From positions 62,001 to 126,000 of the forward strand of contig JAIXWQ010000012.1 in the NCBI GenBank assembly GCA_027491195.1: a DNA stretch of 64,000 bases, written 5' to 3'. This DNA is from Cytophagaceae bacterium (GTDB lineage Bacteria > Bacteroidota > Bacteroidia > Cytophagales > Spirosomataceae). A model generated the notes under the pieces. The model was given only the letters and a program-made list of their open reading frames with translations, made no database searches and was not told the DNA's origin. The position numbers and the translations under genes were made by a program. Position 1 is the first letter of the stretch. Each line of letters starts with the position of its first letter. This document shows, piece by piece, positions 16,535 to 25,470 of this stretch.

Positions 16535-18544
16535 ATGAAATTAAAATATATCGCCTTTCTTTTGTTCGCATTCTTGGCTATTCCAGCTCTTGCACAAAAG
16601 ATTACCCCTGCTAAATGGTCTTGGACGATCAAGCCCGCAAACCCGAAAGTGGGGGAGCAGGCAGAAGTGATTTTTAAAGTCGCGATCGAAAAGGATTGGT
16701 ACTTGTATTCATCTGATTTTGACAAAGAGTTAGGTCCCACGGTAACCACGGTGACTTTCAAGCCGGGCGCCGGATATCAAACCATCGGTGGATTGAAAGC
16801 CATCAACCCGCATTCGAAAAACGATACCGAGATTTGGAACGGAACCTATACCTATTTCACAGGTCAAGGGGAATTTCGCCAAAGGATTAAAATTACCGCT
16901 CCTGAGTATAAAATCGAGGGTTCCTACGATTCGCAATCCTGCTCTAACGTTTCTGGACTTTGCGTGCCGGTAAAAGGGGTGTTTAGTTTAGCCGGTAAAG
17001 CGGAAAAGGCCGTAGTGGCTGATACGGCTGCTACTGCTCCAGTAACTGTGGATTCAGTGGCAGAAGCACCGGTTGCAAAATCAGCACCTGTTGCTCCCAC
17101 GGCACCATCCGTTCAAGCGCCACAAGAGGAATCCTTATTTGCCTTTTTCTGGATCGCATTAGGTGCTGGATTCCTGGCTTTATTGACGCCATGTGTTTAC
17201 CCATTGATCCCAATGACGGTGAGTTTCTTCACGAAACAAAAAGGGGGCAAAGGGCTAGCGTTCTTGTATGGTGGCTTTATCGTATTGATTTATGTGTTCT
17301 TCGGAACGCTTTTAGCCTTCTTTGCAGGAGCTAGTTTTGCGAACTTCTTGAGCACGCACTGGATTCCGAATATGCTCTTCTTTACGATTTTCATCCTGTT
17401 CGGGATTTCGTTCTTAGGGGCTTTTGAAATCGTGTTGCCATCGAATCTGGTGAATTCAGTAGATGCAAAATCGGACAAAGGTGGTTTCATCGGCGTCTTC
17501 TTTATGGCCTTCACGCTGGTATTGGTTTCCTTCTCTTGTACGGGGCCTTTAGCTGGTTCCATCTTAATTGCGGCCTCGCAGGGCGCTTTCTTGAAACCGA
17601 TTATCGGGATGCTGGGCTTCTCTTTAGCCTTCGCGATTCCATTTACCTTGTTTGCGATTTTCCCTGGGTTCATGCAGAAGTTGCCTAAGTCGGGTAATTG
17701 GATGAACGAGGTGAAGGTGGTGTTAGGTTTCTTAGAAATTGCGCTAGCGTTTAAATTCTTGAGCGTGGCGGATCAGGTGTACCACTGGCATTTATTGGAT
17801 CGCGAGATCTTCTTGGCGATTTGGATTGCGATTTTCACGGCCTTGACTTTGTATTTATTTGGTAAGATCTCCTTGCTACATGATGGACCCACGAAGAATC
17901 TATCGGTTCCACGTACCTTGTTTGCGACGGCGGTTTTAGCTTTTGTGATTTACTTGGTTCCGGGTATGTTCGGCGCGCCATTGAAAGGACTTTCGGGTTG
18001 GTTGCCACCGATGAATTCGCAAGATTTTAAAGGATCACAAACCGTTGAGTCGGTTGAGCAGAAAAACGAAGCCTTGTATAGCGATTTTCTAGAACTACCT
18101 TTAGGTCTTTCAGGTTATTTCGATTTCGAGCAGGCGAAAGCGGCTGCTTTGAAAGCGAACAAACCTTTGTTCATCGACTTTACTGGACATGGCTGTGTGA
18201 ATTGTCGGAAGATGGAGGAATACGTTTGGTCGGATCCGGCGGTGCTTCAGCGTTTGAAACAAGATTACGTGGTGGTGGCTTTGTATTGCGATGATAAGAC
18301 GGAATTGCCTGCAGACAAGTGGTATACCTCTAAAGTGGATGGTCAGGAGAAGAAGACCTTAGGGGACCAAAACCTCGACTTCCAAATCTCCCGCTTCAAC
18401 TCGAACGCGCAACCACATTACGTTTTACTAGATCCTCGTAATGACGCAAAGCCGATGGTGCCACCGGTAGCCTTCGATGCGAATGTAGCGCACTTTGTTT
18501 CTTTCTTAGATCAAGGAAAATCCATCTATCAATCTGCGAAATAA
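16535..18544 (+). CDS. dsbD: Thiol:disulfide interchange protein DsbD
   Basis: 669 residues from the ATG at 16535, which opens a signal peptide ('YIAFLLFAFLAIPALAQ'). Order of domains: N-terminal DsbD-alpha-like domain (about 20-150) with a Cys pair in 'SCSNVSGLC'; a Pro/Ala/Val-rich linker (about 160-200); a CcdA-type membrane domain (about 205-480) with the paired cysteines in 'LLTPCVYPLIPM' and 'SFSCTGPLAGS'; and a C-terminal thioredoxin-like domain with C554-V-N-C557. It carries reducing power from cytoplasmic thioredoxin to periplasmic targets, including apocytochrome c handled by the Ccm system encoded at 30.9-35.5 kb. The next gene overlaps its stop (TAATG). Confidence 0.95.
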   Translation: MKLKYIAFLLFAFLAIPALAQKITPAKWSWTIKPANPKVGEQAEVIFKVAIEKDWYLYSSDFDKELGPTVTTVTFKPGAGYQTIGGLKAINPHSKNDTEIWNGTYTYFTGQGEFRQRIKITAPEYKIEGSYDSQSCSNVSGLCVPVKGVFSLAGKAEKAVVADTAATAPVTVDSVAEAPVAKSAPVAPTAPSVQAPQEESLFAFFWIALGAGFLALLTPCVYPLIPMTVSFFTKQKGGKGLAFLYGGFIVLIYVFFGTLLAFFAGASFANFLSTHWIPNMLFFTIFILFGISFLGAFEIVLPSNLVNSVDAKSDKGGFIGVFFMAFTLVLVSFSCTGPLAGSILIAASQGAFLKPIIGMLGFSLAFAIPFTLFAIFPGFMQKLPKSGNWMNEVKVVLGFLEIALAFKFLSVADQVYHWHLLDREIFLAIWIAIFTALTLYLFGKISLLHDGPTKNLSVPRTLFATAVLAFVIYLVPGMFGAPLKGLSGWLPPMNSQDFKGSQTVESVEQKNEALYSDFLELPLGLSGYFDFEQAKAAALKANKPLFIDFTGHGCVNCRKMEEYVWSDPAVLQRLKQDYVVVALYCDDKTELPADKWYTSKVDGQEKKTLGDQNLDFQISRFNSNAQPHYVLLDPRNDAKPMVPPVAFDANVAHFVSFLDQGKSIYQSAK

Positions 18545-18990
18545 TGTCTTGGGCAGCCTATTCTGGAGTGATGGTAGCCACGGGGCTAAAATTTATCGCG
18601 GGACCTATCACAGGTTTTAGTGTAGGTTTAGCCTGGTATGAAACGGTATTCTTTACTTGGCTTGGGGCGATGCTAACGGTGACGTTTATCATTACGGCAG
18701 GGAAGGCCATCTTGGGAGTAGTGGCAAAGTACCGAACGACGAAACCTAAATTATTTTCGAAGCGTATTCGCTATGCGGTGGATATTTGGCAGCGATTTGG
18801 GATTAAAGGAATTGCGGCTTTGACTCCCTTGATTTTTACGCCCATCGGTGGAAGTTTGCTCGCCCTGTCTTTCAAAGTACCTACGGCCCGCATTCTGTTC
18901 TTTATGGCGATTTCCTCGCTTATCTGGTCATTGATTTATGTGGCCGGTATTTACCAATTGACTTTCTTGCGAGAAATGCTCGTGCATTAA
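18544..18990 (+). CDS. Small integral membrane protein coupled to dsbD
   Basis: 148 residues, not confidently assigned. Four hydrophobic segments, with a cytoplasmic-looking basic loop 'KYRTTKPKLFSKRIRYAV' and the segment 'GIKGIAALTPLIFTPIGGSL'. The 'P-L-I-F-T-P-I-G-G' block recalls small multidrug-export-like/SNARE-associated membrane proteins, but similarity by eye is thin. The ATG overlaps the dsbD stop (TAATG at 18542-18546), so the two are probably translated together and might cooperate; function is unknown. A minus-strand terminator follows 20 bases later. Confidence 0.8.
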   Translation: MSWAAYSGVMVATGLKFIAGPITGFSVGLAWYETVFFTWLGAMLTVTFIITAGKAILGVVAKYRTTKPKLFSKRIRYAVDIWQRFGIKGIAALTPLIFTPIGGSLLALSFKVPTARILFFMAISSLIWSLIYVAGIYQLTFLREMLVH

Positions 18991-19007
18991 TTTTTGATTA
19001 GGGGCAT

Positions 19008-19031
19008 AAAAAAAGCCGGATAAACCGGCTT
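19008..19031 (-). terminator. Rho-independent terminator for the small lipoprotein gene
   Basis: Stem AAGCCGG/CCGGCTT (19013-19019 with 19025-19031), five-base loop; the A-run at 19008-19014 becomes a T-run on the minus strand. Just beyond the lipoprotein stop. Confidence 0.75.
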
Positions 19032-19054
19032 CTTAAAATCTATTTCCTCAGGAA

Positions 19055-19303
19055 TTAGTTTCCTTGATTGATCGCTTTTCCTTTGAATAATTTCTCGCGG
19101 ATCGCATTTGCTTTCACTTCTAATTCTGGTTTCGCATCGTACGTTAACTTCGATTGAACCGCTGCGCTATCTGGGTGAACGCCATATACATACTCGTCGC
19201 CTTTACGAACGTCTTTTTGTTTGATTGTGTTGTTTTTTTGGTAATCACATGATGTCGCTACCACTAAAATGGCTACTAAAGAAAGTAAATTCGTTAATTT
19301 CAT
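19055..19303 (-). CDS. Small hypothetical lipoprotein, 82 residues
   Basis: Signal peptide with lipobox 'LVVATSC' (Cys about residue 19), then a short charged mature part 'DVRKGDEYVYGVHPDSAAVQ' and a basic C-terminal helix ('AIREKLFKGK'). No domain recognised. It is monocistronic, with a terminator behind it and 51 bases in front to the M3 peptidase stop. Such lipoproteins are frequent in Bacteroidota and usually surface- or periplasm-exposed; nothing in the sequence points to a specific role. Confidence 0.82.
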   Translation of the reverse strand: MKLTNLLSLVAILVVATSCDYQKNNTIKQKDVRKGDEYVYGVHPDSAAVQSKLTYDAKPELEVKANAIREKLFKGKAINQGN

Positions 19304-19354
19304 AAGGCTGTGTCAATAATTATTTGCAAAAATAAGGAATGGGACATCGTTTGC

Positions 19355-21058
19355 CTAACTTTCCTCCAATTTTTTAATTTGATCCGCTAAAAAGTTCATT
19401 AATTCCTGAATATAAGGCTTGCTGAAATTGAATTCGATTCCAGCTGTTGCATAAATCGTTTTCATCGGCTCTGTATACCCTAAAGACAAGGCTGCGATGT
19501 ATTGCTCGAGGGCTTTTTTCGGATTTTGGCAATAATTACGCCAAACCGCCAGCGCACCTAACTGCGCAATCGCATATTCAATGTAGTAGAACGGCACCTC
19601 AAACAGGTGCAACTGTTTCTGCCAGATATTCGATCTTACCTCCGCTAAACCATCCCAATCGGTGATGGAATCCGAGAAACGAGAAACGATTTCGTTCCAT
19701 TTCGCTTCCCGTTCTACGATCGTATGAGCTGGATTTTCGTACACCCAATGCTGGAATGCATCGATCGTCGCCACCCACGGCAAGGTCTCTAAGATGTCTT
19801 CTAGGTGTTTGATCTTCGCTCTTTTTGCCTCTTCAGGATTCGAAAAATAAGATCCCCAGCGGTCCATCGTCATCAATTCCATACTCATCGAGGCAAGTTC
19901 TGCCACCTCAGAAGGGAAGTTGCGGAAGGAATTCAAGGCTAAATCTTTCGTTAAAATACTGTGGACCGCATGTCCTCCCTCGTGCAATAAAGTCACGACA
20001 TCGCGCACTGTACCAGCCGCATTCATGAAGATAAACGGGTAGCCCGTTTCCTCTAAAGGGTAATTATATCCACCTGGATTTTTGCCCTTGCGGGAATCCA
20101 AATCAAAGCGATCCAAAGTCACCATTTCCTTCAAGCAATTGCCCAAGAACGGATCCATCTCATCGAACACTTCGATCGTTTTCTCCAGTAATTCTTCGCC
20201 TGTCTCGAAAGGCTTCAAAGGGCCACGACCTAAAGGGTCTACGGCCTTGTCCCAAGGTTTCAAGGCATCAAGCCCCATTTCTTGCTTGCGCTTCGCAGCA
20301 GCCTCATTTAACAAAGGAACCACCGTTTCAGCTACCGCCTCGTGGAATTCAAAGCATTCTGCCGGACCGTAGTCAAAGCGACCTAAACTAGCAAAAGCAT
20401 AGTCACGGTAATTCTCGAAACCTGCATTCTGAGCGACCTGATGGCGCTTTTCGATGAGCGAAGTATATAAATCGTTCAGCTCGGTTTTGATGCTTAAACG
20501 TTTCTCCACCATCGTGCGGTAGACCGATTCACGTTCTGCGTGGTCAGTTGACTCTAAAAGGGCACCCGCTTGTTGCAAGGTTTTCTCCTCCCCATTTATT
20601 GTTACCATTAAAGCGCCGGTTAGGGCCCCGTAATTGGTTTCTAAATTCTGCAATTCCGTGAACAAGGGAATATTTTCCTCGCGGAAGATTTCGATCGCCT
20701 TTTTCATGCCGCGCAACATCACCGGGAAGCCCGTTTCTTTTAATTCGGAAACGAAGGGACTTTCGATCACCTTCTTGTTCCACGCATCGTCGAAAACAGA
20801 AGCGTTCGGCATGATCTCGTTCACAAATTGAGCGTAGCTTGTTTGCAAGGTCTCGTTTTGGTTATCGCAAGACATCTTGATGTAGCGCCACGCGAAGTTC
20901 TCCGATAGATAGGATTCTAATTCGGAGCGGTTTTGGCAAAATAAACGTAGATCTTCAATGCTCGAAATCTGCGTCGCGCTCAATTTCTCAAAATAAGGCA
21001 ACACCGATTCCCAGGTACTCAGTTGAAAATCTGCCGGCAAAAATGTTCTATTTCTCAT
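19355..21058 (-). CDS. M3 family oligoendopeptidase
   Basis: 567 residues, the usual size of bacterial M3B oligoendopeptidases. The zinc motif is H359-E-G-G-H363 within 'VTLLHEGGHAVHSIL', with the third ligand expected in 'NFPSEVAELASMSMELM'. The N-terminal half is helical ('NYGALTGALMVTINGEEKTL', a hallmark of M3B). It degrades short peptides in the cytoplasm; no signal peptide is present. It is the third gene of a tightly packed minus-strand run behind the GH10-like and reductase genes, with one base between this start and the reductase stop. No functional link between the three is obvious. Confidence 0.95.
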   Translation of the reverse strand: MRNRTFLPADFQLSTWESVLPYFEKLSATQISSIEDLRLFCQNRSELESYLSENFAWRYIKMSCDNQNETLQTSYAQFVNEIMPNASVFDDAWNKKVIESPFVSELKETGFPVMLRGMKKAIEIFREENIPLFTELQNLETNYGALTGALMVTINGEEKTLQQAGALLESTDHAERESVYRTMVEKRLSIKTELNDLYTSLIEKRHQVAQNAGFENYRDYAFASLGRFDYGPAECFEFHEAVAETVVPLLNEAAAKRKQEMGLDALKPWDKAVDPLGRGPLKPFETGEELLEKTIEVFDEMDPFLGNCLKEMVTLDRFDLDSRKGKNPGGYNYPLEETGYPFIFMNAAGTVRDVVTLLHEGGHAVHSILTKDLALNSFRNFPSEVAELASMSMELMTMDRWGSYFSNPEEAKRAKIKHLEDILETLPWVATIDAFQHWVYENPAHTIVEREAKWNEIVSRFSDSITDWDGLAEVRSNIWQKQLHLFEVPFYYIEYAIAQLGALAVWRNYCQNPKKALEQYIAALSLGYTEPMKTIYATAGIEFNFSKPYIQELMNFLADQIKKLEES

Positions 21059-21059
21059 A

Positions 21060-22106
21060 TTAATCTAAATCAATCACTACTCCAGCGCTCAATGGATGCG
21101 CCACGCACGTTAAAATATAGCCCTTTGCGATTTCGCCCGGGGTCAAGCCATCTTCCTCATCCATACCCACAGTTCCACTTTTGCAAAGTCCCATGCAGGC
21201 GGTGCACATACCCGCTTGACACGAATAGGGGATGTCCAGGTCCGCTTCCAAAGCAGCCTCTAAAATAGTTTCGCTCGGTTGAACGGTAATTTTATGCTCT
21301 TTACCCTCGTAAATCAAGGTAATTTCTTGCGTCTTCAGTGACCCTTCTTCCTCCGCCTGCTCCATCTCTGCGCTCGCGGTCACTCCAAAAGATTCCTGGT
21401 GGATCTGCCCCGCCGGCACATCAAACATGGCTAGAGAAGATTGAACCTCCGTCATCATTCCTTGCGGTCCACATAAATAATAGTGGGCAGAGGCGATGTC
21501 TAGGCCTAATTCTTGCTTCAAATAATAGACGATAGACGCCTGGTTAATGCGTCCTTTCAAGCCTGGCCAATTAGCCGCAGGTTGAGAAATGACGTGCAAT
21601 ACTTTTAGGCGATCAGCATGCGAGGTTTCCAAAGTGTCCAACACTTTTTTGAAGATGATTTGGTCTTCATGACGTGAGCCATAAATTAAGTGAATCTTCG
21701 ATAAAGGCTCCCCGTGTAAGATGGTTTTAATCATCGAAAGCAAAGGTGTGATCCCGGAACCAGCTCCCACGAATACGTAGTTTTTCGAAGCGGAAGCGTC
21801 TGCCTCTAGGGTGAAATTACCCATCGGTTCAAGCACCTCCAGGCTATCGCCCACTTGTAGGGTGTCGCATAAAAAGTTAGATACTAATCCGCCCTCAATG
21901 CGTTTTACGGTGATGGCAGGAGTCATATCCGTCTTCATGGAAGACGATAAACTATAACTTCTACGGACTTTTTTGCCCTCGATTTCGGGAATGACGGTTA
22001 GGAATTGACCAGATACATAATGCAAGGCATCGTGAATCGGTTGCCAAAAATGAATCGTCTTCGTGTCGATCGTCTCGACAGTGATTTCTTTAATTTTTAA
22101 ATGCAT
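21060..22106 (-). CDS. Ferredoxin-NAD(P) reductase-like protein with C-terminal 2Fe-2S domain (PaaE-like)
   Basis: 348 residues from the ATG at 22106, one base after the upstream stop; a longer frame to 22160 lies inside the neighbour. Domains: FAD-binding barrel (about 1-105, 'RRSYSLSSS'), NAD-binding (about 110-235, 'VGAGSGITPLLSMI', 'YLCGPQGMM'), and a plant-type 2Fe-2S ferredoxin (about 260-348, 'PYSCQAGMCTACMGLC' with C-x4-C-x2-C and a last Cys in 'ILTCVAHP'). This is the architecture of PaaE and other oxygenase reductases, which feed electrons from NAD(P)H to a partner. No oxygenase is adjacent; the partner may be a fatty-acid desaturase or another diiron enzyme elsewhere. Confidence 0.93.
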   Translation of the reverse strand: MHLKIKEITVETIDTKTIHFWQPIHDALHYVSGQFLTVIPEIEGKKVRRSYSLSSSMKTDMTPAITVKRIEGGLVSNFLCDTLQVGDSLEVLEPMGNFTLEADASASKNYVFVGAGSGITPLLSMIKTILHGEPLSKIHLIYGSRHEDQIIFKKVLDTLETSHADRLKVLHVISQPAANWPGLKGRINQASIVYYLKQELGLDIASAHYYLCGPQGMMTEVQSSLAMFDVPAGQIHQESFGVTASAEMEQAEEEGSLKTQEITLIYEGKEHKITVQPSETILEAALEADLDIPYSCQAGMCTACMGLCKSGTVGMDEEDGLTPGEIAKGYILTCVAHPLSAGVVIDLD

Positions 22107-22107
22107 A

Positions 22108-23601
22108 TTAATCGCTGCTAACGGGTTTAACCCACTGGACTGCACTTGGTCGACTCTCATTATGAAGTCGATCGAAGGCAGTCACCGTAAAGCCATAACC
22201 CGGTTTTAGGTCATCTTGTTCTAAAATTAACTCAGTTGCTTTCCCTTTGTACACGATATTACTCGGGTTCTCTAGGTGTTTTTTATCTTGTTTTGGGATT
22301 CGATAAACCACATAATAGGCCACCGGATCCCCATCGTCTGATTCTTCTCCAGCCTGCCATTTCAATTTTTTATTCGCTAAAAAGACCTGTGCAGGCGCAT
22401 GAGGCGCGATACTGTCTAGCCAAGGCGAGGTAGGTAATAAGGCAGTGTGTGCAAAATAATTCCTGCGCAACGTATCCCTAAAGGCCTTCGTGTTTTTAGT
22501 CAGGGAAGTCGAGCTATAGAAGATTAAACCCTGCCCATTAGACATGCTACGGCTAATCTCGACCTGCTTTTTCATCTCCTTATTTGTCCAAACATCCCCT
22601 AAATGATAAGATGCCATCCCGAAATACACCGGTTTCCCGTAGGAATGCGCGTTCCACCAATCCGCAAGTGGCTTAAACGGAGCCACGCGATGAGCGGTGT
22701 CCCAATACAATTGGGGTGCGATGTAATCTAACCAACCTTGTTTCAGCCAGTGATCCGTATCCGCATACAAATCGTCATAGGATTGCAAGCCCTTCACAGT
22801 GGGCATGCCATTCACTGGATCGGATGTTTTATGTCGCCAAATTCCAAAAGGACTAATTCCGAATTTGATTTTCGGATTCGTTTTTCGGATGGTTTCTGAA
22901 ATCTCCTGAATTAAAGCACTCGTATTTCGACGACGCCAATCAGCCTTGGACTCGCCTGCATGTCGGTATTTCAGGTAAGTGTCCTCGTCTTTTAGCGTAG
23001 ATTTTGGGTCAGGATAGGGATAAAAATAATCATCAAAATGGATGCCATCTACGTCGTAATTCACAATAATATTGCGAACGAGTCCAGCAATATAATGGCG
23101 TACCGCCGGTATCCCAAAATCAAATAATAACTGTCCATTATAGCTCAAAAGCCACTCCGGGTGCTTTCTAGCCACATGCTCCGAACTTAGAAGCGATCGA
23201 GAGGACATGGAGGCGCGGTTCAAATTCAACCAAGCATGAAATTCCATTCCTCTCGCATGGGTCTGGTCGATCATGAATTCCAAAGGATCATAATAGGGAC
23301 TAGGTGCCTGGCCCTGTTTTCCAGAAAGGTAGGTGGTCCAAGGTTCTGCACTTTTCGCATAAAGAGCGTCAGATGCGGTTCTGATTTGGACAAAAAGGGC
23401 ATTGATTCCCGTTTTTTGGTGGGAATTCAACAAGTCAATAAATTCGGATTTTTGTTTCGCCCCATCGTAATTGTGTGGGCTGGGCCAGTCGATGTTTTGA
23501 ACGGTGGCTACCCAAACTCCCCTCAACTCACGTTTAGGACCATCAGCAAATGAGCTGACAGATAAAAGACAAAAAAGGAGGATGGTAATTAGGCGCATCA
23601 T
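22108..23601 (-). CDS. Secreted family 10-like glycosylhydrolase (GHL10)
   Basis: 497 residues with a signal peptide ('LITILLFCLLSVSSFA'). The GHL10/DUF187 core starts 'RELRGVWVATVQNIDWPS' and includes 'INALFVQIRTASDALY', 'VDGIHFDDYFYPYPDP' and 'WLDYIAPQLYWDTAHR', as in YngK-like proteins; a fibronectin-type C-terminal segment (about 395-497, 'VAYYVVYRIPKQDKK') follows. GHL10 proteins are thought to act on cell-wall glycans or peptidoglycan-linked sugars, though the activity is known for only a few. First gene of the three-gene minus run with the reductase and M3 peptidase; the response regulator upstream is separated by 30 bases and could be in the same transcript. Confidence 0.9.
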   Translation of the reverse strand: MMRLITILLFCLLSVSSFADGPKRELRGVWVATVQNIDWPSPHNYDGAKQKSEFIDLLNSHQKTGINALFVQIRTASDALYAKSAEPWTTYLSGKQGQAPSPYYDPLEFMIDQTHARGMEFHAWLNLNRASMSSRSLLSSEHVARKHPEWLLSYNGQLLFDFGIPAVRHYIAGLVRNIIVNYDVDGIHFDDYFYPYPDPKSTLKDEDTYLKYRHAGESKADWRRRNTSALIQEISETIRKTNPKIKFGISPFGIWRHKTSDPVNGMPTVKGLQSYDDLYADTDHWLKQGWLDYIAPQLYWDTAHRVAPFKPLADWWNAHSYGKPVYFGMASYHLGDVWTNKEMKKQVEISRSMSNGQGLIFYSSTSLTKNTKAFRDTLRRNYFAHTALLPTSPWLDSIAPHAPAQVFLANKKLKWQAGEESDDGDPVAYYVVYRIPKQDKKHLENPSNIVYKGKATELILEQDDLKPGYGFTVTAFDRLHNESRPSAVQWVKPVSSD

Positions 23602-23631
23602 TCGAGATGCAATTTACCTAAAAATGGGCAA

Positions 23632-24333
23632 TTAGGCCTTCTCGATTGAAAATAAATAGCCTACACCTTTCAATGTTTTGATGTAGTATTCTGGGATTTT
23701 CTCGCGCAATTTACGAATGTGTACATCCACCGTCCGTTCTACCACAAACACATCAGAACCCCAAACCTTCTCCAATAACTCATCGCGATTGAAAACCTTA
23801 TTCGGGTTTTTCGCTAGGAAAGAAAGTAATTCGAATTCTTTTTTAGGTAACACAAGTGCGCGTCCCTGGAAGGTTGCGGCATATTGTACCCGGTCAATGA
23901 CTAAATCTCCGATGGAAATAACTTCGTTTTTCGTTTCAGTGGTGGCCGTTTCGCGCGCTAAAAGTGCATTAATGCGGCTGATGAGGGCGCGTAATTTGAT
24001 CGGTTTTACCACGTAATCTGTTGCCCCGCTTTCAAATGCTGCGATTTCCGTATATTCTTCCCCACGTGCCGTTAGGAACAGGATAAGGGTGTTTTTGAAT
24101 TCCGGATTTGACTTGATTTGGCGAGCGGCTTCGATACCATCCATTTCTGGCATCATGACGTCCATGATAATTAAATGGGGTTGAAACGATTTTGCTTCTG
24201 CAATTGCCTCTTTTCCATTCGTCGCTTTTGCTAAAAGAAAGTTTTCTTTTAGTAAATTGTATTCCAATAACTCCAAAATGTCTGCATCATCATCTACGAG
24301 TAGAATTTTGTATGCGGGTGAAGCTGTTGCCAT
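23632..24333 (-). CDS. OmpR/PhoB family response regulator
   Basis: 233 residues from the ATG at 24333 (a longer frame to 24357 adds eight residues overlapping the promoter). Receiver domain with acidic pocket 'LLVDDDADIL', phospho-Asp in 'HLIIMDVMMPEMDG', 'FLTARGEE' and the conserved Lys in 'YVVKPIKLRAL'; then a winged-helix DNA-binding domain (about 135-232, 'LLSFLAKNPNKVFNRDELLE', 'VDVHIRKLREKI'). In many Bacteroidota this PhoB-like regulator is paired with a histidine kinase nearby, but no kinase is adjacent here. A TATATTTG element lies upstream. Confidence 0.93.
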   Translation of the reverse strand: MATASPAYKILLVDDDADILELLEYNLLKENFLLAKATNGKEAIAEAKSFQPHLIIMDVMMPEMDGIEAARQIKSNPEFKNTLILFLTARGEEYTEIAAFESGATDYVVKPIKLRALISRINALLARETATTETKNEVISIGDLVIDRVQYAATFQGRALVLPKKEFELLSFLAKNPNKVFNRDELLEKVWGSDVFVVERTVDVHIRKLREKIPEYYIKTLKGVGYLFSIEKA

Positions 24334-24354
24334 AGTTTTGAACGGGTTACAACG

Positions 24355-24362
24355 CAAATATA
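24355..24362 (-). promoter_or_regulatory. Probable -7 element for the PhoB-like regulator (TATATTTG)
   Basis: Minus-strand TATATTTG exactly fits TAnnTTTG, 21 bases before the chosen ATG at 24333; supports that start over the longer frame. No clear TTG at -33. Confidence 0.45.
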
Positions 24363-24399
24363 GAAAGTTGTATGTTATGGAATTGTTAATTTATTAGAT

Positions 24400-25470
24400 A
24401 TGTCAAACAACACTTCTTATTCCACCAGATTATCAGGAAGCCTCATTTCGATGGCCTTGCTTATCGCTGCAGCCTACCTTTTACAGGATCTGTTAATCCT
24501 ACTTTCTTTTGCCTTGGTATTATCCCTATTATTATTGCCAGCCAGTAAGTGGATGGAGTCCAAAGGTTTACCCCGTGCACTCGCCATCTTCGTCGCGATC
24601 GTGCTCACCTTTGCGTTGATATCCTCTTTACTTTTTGTGGCTGGTTTACAAATTATGGAATTTTCCTCTGAACTGCCGCTTTTTGCCAAAAAAACCGAAA
24701 AGTGGGTATCGAGTCTGCAATCCTTTATCTCTTCGAATTTCAATATCTCCCGCCGCAAACAAATGCTGGAGCTTAGTAATGAATTAATGGCGCTCTTGAA
24801 AAACTCAGGGGTCATCATTAGCACGACCTTTTCGACCGCATTACATGCGATTACGGCTTTGATTTTAGTGCCCGTATTTACCTTCTTCTTCTTATTCTAC
24901 CGTGATTTTTTCGAGCAATTTTTACAGAAGGTATTTCCAAAAACCGAAGGCCAAGTGCTGACAAAAGTGATGGAGAAAACGGGTTCTGTGGTGCAGGGGT
25001 ATTTAGTAGGTTTGCTGGTAGTGATGTTGATAGTCGGCGTGTTGAATTCTGTCGGATTTTGGTGGATCGGGGTAGAGTATCCGGTCTTTTTCGGATTCTT
25101 AACGGGAGTGCTTTTGTTGATTCCTTATATCGGAATTTGGATGGGAGCGTTGTTGCCTATTTTATTGAGCCTAATTACCTTGAGCCCATCGCATGCCTTG
25201 GCAGTCGTTGCTTGGGTGGCGGCGGCACAATTTATTGAGGCAAATTTTATCACGCCTTTAGTAGTAGGATCGAAAGTGAGTATGAATCCGATGGTGGCGA
25301 TGCTAGCCTTGCTGTGTGGCGAACTGCTTTGGGGAATTCCAGGGTTGATTTTAGCGCTGCCTTTAACGGCTGTGATGAAAGTAATATTCGATTCCATCCC
25401 GAGTCTGGAACCTTATGGTTTCTTGTTAGGGGAGGCTCCTGAAAGAGCTAAAGAGACAAAAGCTCCTTAA
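24400..25470 (+). CDS. AI-2E family transporter (PerM/TqsA-like)
   Basis: 356 residues with about eight hydrophobic segments and the AI-2E exporter pattern: an amphipathic segment in the N-terminal third ('LPLFAKKTEKWVSSLQSFI'), 'PVFTFFFLFYRDFFEQFL', 'GVEYPVFFGFLTGVLLLIPYIG' and 'FIEANFITPLVVGSKVSMNP' (the conserved PxxxGxxxxxxP region). Despite the name, most members are of unknown substrate; some are Na+/H+ antiporters. It is divergent from the response regulator and its last 23 bases overlap the convergent LytTR gene. Confidence 0.9.
   Translation: MSNNTSYSTRLSGSLISMALLIAAAYLLQDLLILLSFALVLSLLLLPASKWMESKGLPRALAIFVAIVLTFALISSLLFVAGLQIMEFSSELPLFAKKTEKWVSSLQSFISSNFNISRRKQMLELSNELMALLKNSGVIISTTFSTALHAITALILVPVFTFFFLFYRDFFEQFLQKVFPKTEGQVLTKVMEKTGSVVQGYLVGLLVVMLIVGVLNSVGFWWIGVEYPVFFGFLTGVLLLIPYIGIWMGALLPILLSLITLSPSHALAVVAWVAAAQFIEANFITPLVVGSKVSMNPMVAMLALLCGELLWGIPGLILALPLTAVMKVIFDSIPSLEPYGFLLGEAPERAKETKAP

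Noticed and set aside
16335-16571. 78-codon minus-strand frame upstream of glyA
   Set aside because: It overlaps the start of dsbD antisense and the glyA promoter region; no recognisable features.
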